A stretch of 64,000 nt of DNA from assembly GCA_037179385.1 (NCBI GenBank), contig CM074185.1, positions 11,150,922-11,214,921 on the forward strand, read 5' to 3'. Origin of the DNA: Holothuria scabra (Eukaryota; Echinodermata; Holothuroidea; Aspidochirotida; Holothuriidae). The notes beneath the pieces were generated by a model. It had not been told where the DNA came from. It saw only the letters and a program-made list of their open reading frames with translations, and did not search any database. Shown in pieces: positions 48,631 through 58,080 of this stretch (position 1 is the stretch's first letter; the number at the start of each line of letters is the position of its first letter). The position numbers and the translations under genes were made by a program.

Positions 48631-49055
48631 TGACGTACGTGACATTTGGAAGGCTTTTTTCTCTCATAAACCTCAGTTTTCTGCTTAATAAGAAAACTTA
48701 TCTTTTATGTTGATAGATGTATTTAATCATCTGACCCAATATGTGATTATGTGACCCAATATGTGATTACACATGATAGAAAATCCAGACAGTTGATTCT
48801 CCACCTTTTGAACGGAAGATTAAACTTGCGTGACATACGTGACAGTGCACAAAAGCCTTTTTTCAACATGTAGAAATGAAAGTTGAATTCCCGTGAATCT
48901 GTAATGATACACATTTTCATACTTTTTATGAAATTTGTGTTTGAAAGGTAGTTCCTAATGCAAACAGAGTTCTTATTATTAATCAAGTGAAAACTAGATT
49001 AATCCCCAATTTTCCTCTGTGACGTACGTGACAAAAAATTGTGACGTACGTGACA
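48631..49055 (+). promoter_or_regulatory. left subterminal TGACGTACGTGACA motifs
   Basis: There are four direct copies: 48631-48644, 48831-48844 (one mismatch, TGACATACGTGACA), 49020-49033 and 49042-49055. The core ACGTACGT is itself palindromic. They resemble subterminal transposase-binding sites. Confidence 0.6.
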
Positions 49056-49549
49056 AAAAGTTGCAAGGGGTGATGAGGCTGGACAAAGCAAGTTTTTTGC
49101 ACTGCATACTTATAATTAATGCTACTTTGTAAGAAAAATTCATTTTCAAACTGTCAGTTACAATTTAAATAGAAAAATGCACAGAAGAGCACATAATTAA
49201 TGTATGCATATTGAAGCACTACATTCGCCATGAACATTTGGAAATTATGGAAATTGGTAAAAACAAAGTTTTCATTCTTGGAAGTCAGGTGATAAGATTT
49301 ACATGTCAGCTGCAACCTACAAATATCAAAACATGAAAATATTTTTAGCAAACATGCCAACATATTGTGAATCCTTCTCTACAGGACAAGTTTCACGTTT
49401 CACTACACACTAGCTTCAGTGCGGTGGTGTGGCCAGCATTTTTTGGCTGGGCCACTGGGGGTCACAAACCTACTCCCCTTGGGCAGGGGGCATTTTACAA
49501 TTTTGTGAATTCTCCTGTATAGGACTAGTTTCACTACAAACTATTTTCA

Positions 49550-50626
49550 GTGCTGAAGCGCTGTATCTTCAAAAGCTGCACAGCAGAGGAACTTCATCTA
49601 ACAGTCTTGGATGATTTTCCCAAGTTTCAGAGTCATGTACGGGTTAAAAGAGTTCAAGACCATGAATTTCAAGCAGAGGAAGAAAAGCAAGACAATGGTG
49701 TCACACAAATAGACTTTGCTATGGCATGTTCTTGTGAATACCAAGATGAAATTCAAAGTGCTTTGTGGACAAGAGCAACAGTGAATTTATTCACAGTTGC
49801 TTGATTTGTTAACACAAAAGTTTCCTGCCATCTGTTTGTTCTTGACAGTTATAAGAAAGATAAGGATGCAATCTTAGCTTGCCTCTGTGAGTTTTACTCT
49901 GGTGCCACAATCCAAAATGAGGAAGTTATTGACAGTGATGGTCCATCAAGTGAGTTTGAAAATAAGTTTATGATGAAACTTTTGCACCACTTGAGCATGA
50001 AATACAAAGTTCCATTCCATTGGAAATATTTTGCCACTGGGCATGGCAAAGGGGTTGTTGACGGTATTGGAGGTGAGGCCAAGTGCATGGTGCGTCAGCA
50101 AGTCTTGAGCAAAACAAAGAAGGTTGTTGTGCAGTCAGCCTCGGACTTTGCCTCGGTTTGTGCTGAAGTAATGCCCAATGTGAATATTCACTTGATGGAC
50201 CAAGTAGGGAAACTTCAACTGTGGAGCAATTCTCCCACAGTAAAGGACATTTCAAAGGCACATGTGGCAGCCATGAGTGTAGATGCAGTCCTCAAAATAT
50301 GGCATGACAGCAAAGAAGTTGTCAATGCTCCTCCACTCACAGTAGTCACATTCTCTAGCACTAATCATACAGAGTCCCAGAATTCCCAGGGCAGCTTTAA
50401 AAGTTGTGAATTTGTACAAATTACATCTGGTGCATTCAAAGATTACTATGCAGTAGTTACTGGAGCTAGTTATGGAGATGAAGTAGAGATCAATTATTTT
50501 GAGAAGCGTGGCCATTTCTATGTGCTTAATGATTCAAATGACTTGGATTCCAGGCAGCAAAATGAGTTGAAACAAGTTGAAGGGTCAATGCTGAATGCAA
50601 GAGGGTTTTACAGCTTTGAACCCTGA
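49550..50626 (+). pseudogene. transposase-like gene of the GHGKGxVDGIGG family, one in-frame stop
   Basis: A single frame runs from 49550 (open from 49529) to TGA at 50624-50626, broken only by a TGA at 49802-49804. Before the stop: SHVRVKRVQDHEFQ, then QIDFAMACSCEYQDEIQSAL. After it: SCHLFVLDSYKKDKDAILAC, then VIDSDGPSSEFENKF, FHWKYFATGHGKGVVDGIGG, and a C-terminal part DYYAVVTGASYGDEVEINYF. The Asp in QIDFA and SDGPSSEF plus the GHGKGxVDG block resemble the acidic core of RNase-H-fold transposases. I recall many uncharacterised metazoan proteins with these same blocks. The N-terminal part is missing or on another exon (TTTTCAG acceptor-like sequence at 49545-49550). It is internal to the 48617-52704 element and in the same orientation. 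Confidence 0.75.
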
Positions 50627-50789
50627 GCTAATCATTCCAGGATTGATAAAACCAGAAAGCCAAAAGGCTTAGTGATTCCTTGCTGCTGAAATGTAAGGCC
50701 TTTTTTCACATTGACATTGCTTTGCAATGTTTTTCAATTAACAGGGCTCCATAATGTGCCCACAAAGTACACATGCAAGGCATCCAATC

Positions 50790-51975
50790 TTCCTACATTG
50801 AGATCCCCCTTGCCCGTCATGAACCCAAATGACATTTGACCTCCACCAAAAACTTCTGGGACCATGTATTCACTATGTGCCATCTACATGACAAGTTACA
50901 GGACCCTACAAGTGACCTTTCTTGAAAGACAGTGCAGGAAAGCTTGTCAGGCTTTGAACATGCTGACTTCAAATGAACTTTGACCTTTGGGAAAATCAAT
51001 AGGGATCATCTACTAAATATGACCAATACACACACTAAATGTGAGCACAGTCACATGTACCGTTCTTGAGATACAGTGTTTATGAAGTTTTGACCTTTTG
51101 ACCTCTCGTGACCCCAAATGACCTTTGATCTCCACCAAAAACAATAGGGATCATCTACTCAATGTGACCAACCCACACACCAAATCTGAGCATAGTCACA
51201 TGTACCGTTCTCGAGTTATCGTGTTTATGAAGTTTTGACCTTTTGACCTCTCGTGACCCCAAATGACCTTTGATGTCCACGAAAATCGATAGGGATCATC
51301 TACTCAATATGGCCAACCCACACACCAAATATGAGATTAGTCACACTTACTCTTCTTGAGATACTGTGTTTACAATCAATTTCTAAGGAATTTACCTATT
51401 TACCTCTCGTGACCCCAAATGACCTTTGACCTCCACGAAAATCGATAAGGATCATCTACTCAATATGACCAACCCACACACCAAATATGAGCATAGTCAC
51501 ATGTACCATTCTCGAGTTATCGTGTTTATGAAGTTTTGATCTTTTGACCTCTCGTGACCCCAAATGACCTTTGATCTCCGCCAAAAACAATAGGGATCAT
51601 CTACTCAATATGGTCAATGCACACACCAAATATGAGATTAGTCACACTTACCCTTCTTGAGATACCGTGTTTACAAGCAATTTCTAAGGAATTTACCTAT
51701 TGACCTCTCGTGACCCCAAATGACCTTTGACCTCCACGAAAATCAATAAGGATCATCTACTCAATATGACCAATTCACACACCAAATATGAGCATAGTCA
51801 CATGTACCGTTCTCGAGTTATCGTGTTTACAAAGTTTTGACCTTTTGACCTCTCGTGACCCCAAATGACCTTTGATCTCCACCAAAAACAATAGGGATCA
51901 TCTACTCAATATGACCAACCTACACACCAAATATGAGGTTAGTCACACTTACCCTTCTTGAGATATCGTGTTTAC
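50790..51975 (+). repeat. tandem array with alternating 145/156-bp units
   Basis: Each unit starts with TGACCTCTCGTGACCCCAAA followed by TGACCTTTGAYCTCC. Successive ACCTCTCGTGACC occurrences are at 51101, 51246, 51402, 51547, 51703 and 51848, giving spacings 145, 156, 145, 156, 145. The two unit types differ mainly in the stretch after CGTGTTTA (ATGAAGTTTTGACC versus CAAGCAATTTCTAAGGAA). A partial, more diverged unit precedes at about 50815. Confidence 0.92.
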
Positions 51976-51989
51976 AAGCCAAAGCGTCA

Positions 51990-52004
51990 CATACACACAC
52001 ACAC

Positions 52005-52044
<40 letters not shown>

Positions 52045-52047
52045 ACG
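51990..52047 (+). repeat. CA dinucleotide microsatellite
   Basis: A (CA)n tract with a few TA interruptions directly follows the tandem array. The threonine/histidine-rich frame through it (51958-52191) is not a gene. Confidence 0.95.
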
Positions 52048-52063
52048 ACATCACCATCGCATA

Positions 52064-52092
52064 GATTCCTTGCCTGCCTTCGGCAAGGAATC
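52064..52092 (+). other. perfect 11-bp hairpin ending the tandem-repeat block
   Basis: GATTCCTTGCC (52064-52074) and GGCAAGGAATC (52082-52092) form a perfect stem with a 7-base loop (TGCCTTC), followed by AAAAA. It marks the abrupt end of the array/CA block, and may be the 3' end of a separate short element. Confidence 0.7.
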
Positions 52093-52172
52093 AAAAAGAT
52101 AGAATCAACATTTGAATTCAGTATGAGAGAACACTGTCGTTTTAAAGTTACTTACTTGCCTCCATATGTTCT

Positions 52173-52345
52173 TGTCACATACGTCACGTGACGTACGTGA
52201 CACATTTTACCACCAATATTGTGGAAATGTTTAAGGACTTCAATATGGATATGGTTTAACTTTGGAAATGAACCTCAAATTAAAATTTGAGCATTGTCAT
52301 TCATGTGAGAAAAACTTTATTGTCTACAGCGTGACGTACGTGACA
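52173..52345 (+). promoter_or_regulatory. right subterminal TGACGTACGTGACA motifs
   Basis: TGTCACATACGTCA (inverted, one mismatch) is at 52173-52186, TGACGTACGTGACA at 52189-52202 and again at 52332-52345. The first two form an inverted pair two bases apart. Confidence 0.6.
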
Positions 52346-52865
52346 CAAATAATTCTAAAACAAAAAGATGAAGTATTCATACAAAAGTTTGTTAAAGATG
52401 TTAATGTTGATAAGTTTCGATATATAAAATGTTTGAGGATTCATTTGGTTGAAAAAGTAAAGAATGAAACTCCCTTGTAATTAACAAACTTCATATTGCT
52501 AGTTTTACATAGTTTGCACCTTTGAATGTTACAATAACCTTTCCATTTTGTAAAAGGGGGTAAAAATACTTATGTTCGTCAAATAAAGCTAGTGTTCTAG
52601 AAAATGATGGTTCAAGCATTCATTTATCAAAAGAAGTCAAAAAATGACAAAACCATGATGTTTATTTTTTACCCATTTTGGTTGACATTTTTTAAGAATG
52701 GCCCAGAAGCAATCACCCAAATTTGAATAAGTTTTCAGGTCGACTTTACTTTTTCATGAATGGCTATTGAGAATCATATGACAATATTCTCATTACTCAA
52801 CTGTAAAATTTAAAATGACTTTTCCATTGTTTGGCCCTGGATATGTACTGTACCAACTGATTGCA

Positions 52866-53085
52866 TGGTCAAAAGGTTAGAGCATCCGACTTGCAGTCTG
52901 GAGGTCAGGAGTTTGGGAGTTTAAGTGAGTTCTGGCCGGGCCATACCGAAGACTTGAAGAATGGAACCTACCGCCAGTGAGCCACAAGTGGGCAAAAAAA
53001 AGGTATGGAAAGCTTGACTATAAACCAATTGGTTGGAAACTGGGATGTAAAACTCCATCTTACTCTGGACATCGATATACTGGGT
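52866..53085 (+). mobile_element. tRNA-derived SINE (S1)
   Basis: TGGTCAAAAGGTTAGAGCATCC (A-box-like) is followed by GGTCAGGAGTTTGGGAGTTT (degraded B box), then GGGCCATACCGAAGAC and the body GCCAGTGAGCCACAAGTGG ending in GTAAAACTCCATCTTACT. Confidence 0.75.
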
Positions 53086-55139
53086 AATGTAATATGTTCT
53101 TAAATATAATGAAAGATACTTGAAGGGAAATATGAGGAAAGACAATAAGACAGTTGATTAAAATAAATGTGGGTGACTTTTTGGCAAGTTATTGTTTTTA
53201 AAAAAGCACTTATAATTTTAATTTGGGGCTGAATTACCCTGTAAACTTGTCTTGAGTATTCCAAATAAATTATTAAACTTGCCAAAAATTGTTTTTTATT
53301 GCAAAAGGTGTAAATACTACTGCCTTGGAAATTGTAATCATTTATTACAATCTTTTAAATTACTAAACGGCTGTTTTCACTCTGCTGGTCTTTTTTATAC
53401 CAGAAACACTGGCACAGTAAACATTAATGCATTAGTGCACTAAAGTCATTATACCCAAACAAAGTACTCTATACATGAAACATTACAACATTGCAATTCA
53501 CATAAAGAATTACAAGCATGTTTACAATGTGCCCATGTAGTGTCAAGAAAGTACTACTGTACCTCGAAGTAGTATTATACCGTACGTGAAACATTAAAAG
53601 GGTTGTCCTTTGCATAAAGAATTTAAAGCATTTTTAAAGTGTGAATACAGACCTACATTATCACTCATTAACAAATTGCCCTCTTCAGGTTTTAAAGTGG
53701 AACTGGTAGGTTTGGCATGTTAAGTAGCAATGGTAGCCACGGTCTTATATTCTCTCCAGTAGCATTTTTGTTGTCACGATGCAAAGTGCTTGATACATTA
53801 GTCAAATATTGACGAGCATCATGGCCTCTGTAGATCAGTAAACTTTTGGAATGCTGAGTGAAGTGTTGGGCTAACCATCAAAAATTATAACTGAAGTATC
53901 ACGATAGCTTCCTTGAGGCGATAAGACAGGCTATTAGAAACTGAAAAGTGACAATAATTTCTGGTGAAAGAAAATGTGAAATTAGCATGCTTTGTATTGC
54001 TTCTTTCCCCTTTTTTTTAATTTTCTAAAATTTCAAATTTCTAATTACAGTGAAAGCAACTTCATTCAATCTCTCAAGCAATTAAATAAGTCAAGGAAAA
54101 GTTGTAAAATGTTAGTTCATGCATTTGTTACTTCCAGGACTGACTTTCACAACTCTTTGCTTTAAAGGCTACCAGATTTATCCATCAAGAACCTTCAAAA
54201 AATTCACACCTTGGTAGCACATATTGCCAAAAAGAAAAGTAGACAGTCTCAAAAGAATAAAATTTAAAATAGCACTGATTACTTTACATGCTCAGCATTT
54301 AAAACAGCCTGTTATATATAGGGTTGGGCAGTACCAGTTCTCAACTCTCGGATAGGAAAGTCGGTAGGAAAGAACCTAAATCATGCATGGCACCCGTGTT
54401 ATCCTGTACATTAACAGCTGGGAGTATGACTACGTTAATCATAATGTAGATTGAATTATCAGCCATGGTGAACTAGCCAACAGTAGTCAAATTGAAATTT
54501 TGCATAATTTCCGATTAGTTATCCAGCATAAATGAATACACAGTACACAATTCAATATATTATTTTGTACCAGCACACTTTTTAACAAGATATGCTGTTA
54601 AATTATAATTACACCTTGCATACGGTACATATCATTATCTGATCTTACAGTGACTATAGAAAGTACATCATGATTTGGTCTGTACAGTATACAGAGTACT
54701 TAGCCTAGCTAGTTACAGTACATCCATGCATAATGTCTGTAATAATGCAAACTAATACAGTGCAGCTTTATTCACTTGGGTACCAGCACAAGTTCTCATC
54801 AATGGGTCATTTCCTCTGAGGCAATCAAGTTTGCACAAGTTGATCAATACCACAACCACAACACACTATACAGCTTTCAAAGTGAAAGTGTCATACCAAA
54901 ACAAACTATTGATCCAGTTAGATTATGTGGAACAAAGTAAAATCACCAATTGTACTTTAACTGCAAAGCAATTTCCCTTTATGCTGTAAATTAATAATCA
55001 AACCACAATTCTGTGATGACAAATAAAGAATTAACCATAGGTCAGATTAATTTACTCTGAAAAAACACAAACAGAAGCTTTCCCCGGACAAACTAGAGCA
55101 CCAAAGGTACAGCTAATACTTTCAACTAGTTAGTTCGTT
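53086..55139. other. unannotated AT-rich DNA
   Basis: No gene or bounded element is recognised in this 2-kb stretch. Words such as CTGTACAGTAC are frequent, as elsewhere in the window. Confidence 0.4.
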
Positions 55140-55235
55140 AGATAGAGTTTTATGGCCCAGTTTCCAACCTATTGGTTAAGTAAAGCCAGCCACAGCCTTT
55201 TTTCCAGTTGTGGCTCACTGGCTCACATACCTTCA
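55140..55235 (-). mobile_element. tRNA-derived SINE, 3' fragment, minus strand (S5)
   Basis: ATGGCCCAGTTTCCAACCTA and CCAGTTGTGGCTCACTGGCT are the reverse complement of the SINE 3' body. The tRNA head is absent. Confidence 0.7.
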
Positions 55236-55384
55236 ACTAAGGGTCCCTACTGTAGGTTGCCTTAGTGCCGTGTTGTGTTGTGAGTCACATGACCTGGAAC
55301 ACAGTGGGGGCAGCTCCCAGAATGTCAAGATGATTTGGTGCATGCCCTATCATAACAAACCATCAACAATTACAAAAGAAAATT

Positions 55385-55690
55385 GGTCAAGGAGTTAATA
55401 AAAGAAGGGTTTAAATTCCCAACAGGATTTGGTATGTTAGAAGAGTACTTATTCTGAGCATTTTAGTGAAATTTGCATTGAAATCCGATGTGTGGTTCTC
55501 AAGATAAGAGGATGTAAAGGTTTTACATTTTCAACAAAAAGTGAACTTGAAGCAAGCACATATATGACATCACATCCCCACATTAATGGGCAATCTTTTG
55601 TTTTTCTTTAAACTTCAGACTGGATTTTCTTCTCAACAATCCCATATTATTCAAATGTGATTGCACAAGTGGCATGAGAATTTAAAAATG
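55385..55690. repeat. dispersed repeat H, copy 2
   Basis: It matches 2262-2590 in the same orientation over about 300 bp, ending with GCACAAGTGGCATGAGAATT. Confidence 0.75.
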
Positions 55691-55769
55691 GAACCTATTG
55701 CCACTGGGCATCATTACCATAAACATAACACAATTAACTGAAAGAGAGTAACGCCTTGATTTACAATAT

Positions 55770-56600
55770 TCTACAAAAAGGGCCCATTATGGGATTTGGT
55801 TCCAAAATTCCAATTTTCCTTACCACATCAAAGGTATTACTAACTAAATAAAATTTTGAAAAACCATAAACAAATATAAATGACAAGCAAAAGTACTTTT
55901 TTCATATAATGATATATAATTTATAATTTCATATAATGGGCTCGAACAGTAACACATTGGACCTTTAAAGACAACTTTCAGAACACCATACATGTACACA
56001 GATAGAACTGAGCATGGATCATTACCTTTTGTTGTCATTTCTCATGTGTATAAACTGGAAAGTGAACAATTTTTTCAATAGTTCACAAATGGACCTTAGG
56101 GCCCATCTTGGGCCTTGGATCCAAACCTGAACCCCCTGAAAGTACCACTTACAAGTAATCATTAGGATGTATACTACGAATGATGTACAAGAGAATAGTA
56201 TTTATTTTGTAGAATTTCATATAATGGGCCACTAAGGACCTATAGGGAACCGTGGGCCAAACAACTGGGATGCTCCAGACAGCCCATCACCCCACCCACC
56301 CCCCTCCAAAAGAGATCCAAGTCTCAAAGAAATCCCTACATTAGCCTTTAAGTGGTGTATTGCAATATATTTCACAAAACGGACATTTGGCCCATCATGG
56401 GCCTCGAATCCAAAATTGGTGTGAAACACTGGTCCTGAAGGAACCACTGGTTGAGTTATCATTATGACAAATCATCAGCAGTGTACAAGACAACCAGAAA
56501 GAGGAGCTAAGCATTTTGTAGAATTCCAAAATGGGCCATAGGTCCCACAAGGGACCTTGGACCAAAGATCCCTGAACATCATGAATAGCCCACAACTTAA
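55770..56600. repeat. old tandem duplication, about 290-310-bp units
   Basis: Three diverged units are recognisable by GGGCCCATTATGGGATTTGG (55780), GGGCCCATCTTGGGCCTTGG (56099) and GGCCCATCATGGGCCTCGAA (56389), each followed by ATCCAAA-like text. GTAGAATTYCATATAATGGGCC or its variant also recurs. There is no coding function. Confidence 0.65.
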
Positions 56601-57311
56601 AAGAACATTATGTTAAGTTTCAAACAAATCCATGAACACATGTGAGAGGCCAAGCATGCATTTTGCACTTGCTGCAAGTGAAGTACAGTATGACTTTGGG
56701 TTACTGCACAATTCCCATGAGTACATGGGGTTCATGTTTGCAGGGTCAAGAAAGCACATGCACTAAAAATGGTACTCCCTGCAGGCTTTTTTTGGAAATT
56801 TATGCTCGGGGAGAAGATTTTTAAATGGGATGCCAAACCAGGATTTGACACTTTTTGTGTTTTTTTTTTTCAAAGTAGCCTAAATACAGCCACATTTCCT
56901 TCATTTTAACTTGATTTCAATGAGAAATTGGACAAATTACAATTGTTACAATGCTCAAGAAGCATAATTTGGCCCCAAAATTCTTAGCATTCATAGTGCA
57001 CCATACTGTGAAAATTGATATAAAGAAGCACAATGAAATACAGTTCATATGCCGATGACATCTCATGCACTACTGAGTATATTTGTTGATCCTGACATGT
57101 GTTATGCATGTGCGGGAGTTTGGAATTTGGCATTTTTTCCGTCCATTTGACACCAGATTTGGTCATTTGTGACTAAGGAAAACCTGGCAACCCTGACCAG
57201 CACCAGAGAAGTAGAGCATTGTGAGACACAAAGCTCATGTTTTGTTAAATAGGCCTGTTCAAGATGGGAAGGTTCCGGTCCCTACTACAGTGCTCACACT
57301 TTGAAAACCAC

Positions 57312-57560
57312 ATTCGGTCTAACAGTAAGAGCATCCCCCTCTCATGCGGAAGGCCCGGGTTCGCTTCCCAGGTCGGCTCATACCAAAGACGCGAAAAAAG
57401 GAACCTACTGCTGATGTGCGTGTTGCTCCGCATAAGCAATGGAGTTGGGAAAACAAGCCAGTGAGCCACAACTGGAAAAAAGGCAGTGGCCAGCTTGACT
57501 TGAACCAATAGGTTGGAAACTGGGCAGTAAATCTACATCTAACTAACTACACTAACTAAC
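57312..57560 (+). mobile_element. tRNA-derived SINE, best-preserved B box (S2)
   Basis: AACAGTAAGAGCATCCCCCT (A box region) is followed by CTCTCATGCGGAAGGCCCGG, GGGTTCGCTTCC (B box, 57357-57368), CATACCAAAGACGCG, and GCCAGTGAGCCACAACTGG. It ends in a CTAACTAACTA tail. The anticodon-arm region resembles tRNA-Glu(CTC), but the body cannot fold into a full tRNA, so it is not a tRNA gene. Confidence 0.85.
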
Positions 57561-57717
57561 ACACTTTGAAACATGTTGGATATGGCTATGGGGGTTGAGA
57601 GTTAGGCTTGCATACTGTAATTTGTGAAGAATGCGGGCGGCTACAAAATTAGTGACTAGTATTGATGGTATCAGCATATTATGGGCCATGCCCCCCTCGT
57701 CAGGGAACAATGGTCCC

Positions 57718-58080
57718 CCCGTCGGGGAAGGTCAGCAGTTTCGTCGGGGAGGCCTAAAAAATAAAAAAAAAAAATAAAAAAAAAACCTACAAGAACTGAT
57801 GTAACTGGATGGTTCATCTAGAATATATTTTTTGTTTTGTAATGCTATTTTAATACATATCGGAATCGATTTTAAATCACTTCTTAACTCTGTTAAACCC
57901 CGTCGGGGAAGGACAGCAATTTTTCTGGCAGGCCTAAACATGAAAAACGTAAAGGATTGAAGTTACTGGATGGATGACCATGTTTTTTTCTCTTTTTTAA
58001 CTATTTTTTTACTTTTGTAACACTATTTTAAAGAATCTGAATCGGTTTTAATCACTTCTTACTAGATCTCCTATCCCTCA
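57718..58080 (+). repeat. two tandem about 180-bp units (GTCGGGGAAGG)
   Basis: Both units start CCCCGTCGGGGAAGGNCAGCA, contain GGCCTAAA, TACTGGATGG-like and TTTGTAAYRCTATTTTAA words, and end ATCACTTCTTA. Unit 1 begins at about 57718 and unit 2 at about 57900. Confidence 0.75.

Larger units (their letters stand above)
48613..52708 (+). mobile_element. 4.1-kb DNA transposon with GGGCCATTCT ends and AGAA target duplication
   Basis: The body runs 48617-52704. Inverted ends are GGGCCATTCT (48617-48626) and AGAATGGCCC (52695-52704), flanked by direct AGAA (48613-48616 and 52705-52708). Six or more copies of TGACGTACGTGACA or its complement cluster near the two ends and I saw none outside the element. 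The middle holds a transposase-like reading frame (49550-50626). A tandem array and CA repeat (50790-52100) occupy the 3' part, probably expanded or inserted later. The TIR is short, so the boundary rests on the combined evidence. A 4-bp duplication occurs in Sola1/2, Ginger and some Academ elements; I cannot assign it. Confidence 0.72.

Noticed and set aside
49802..49804. TGA as a selenocysteine codon
   Set aside because: The family has no known selenocysteine, and I see no SECIS-like structure. A simple nonsense mutation is enough.
57318..57390. Functional tRNA gene
   Set aside because: A and B boxes are present, but the acceptor and D arms do not pair, and the same head with the same non-tRNA body occurs at several places, so it is a SINE.
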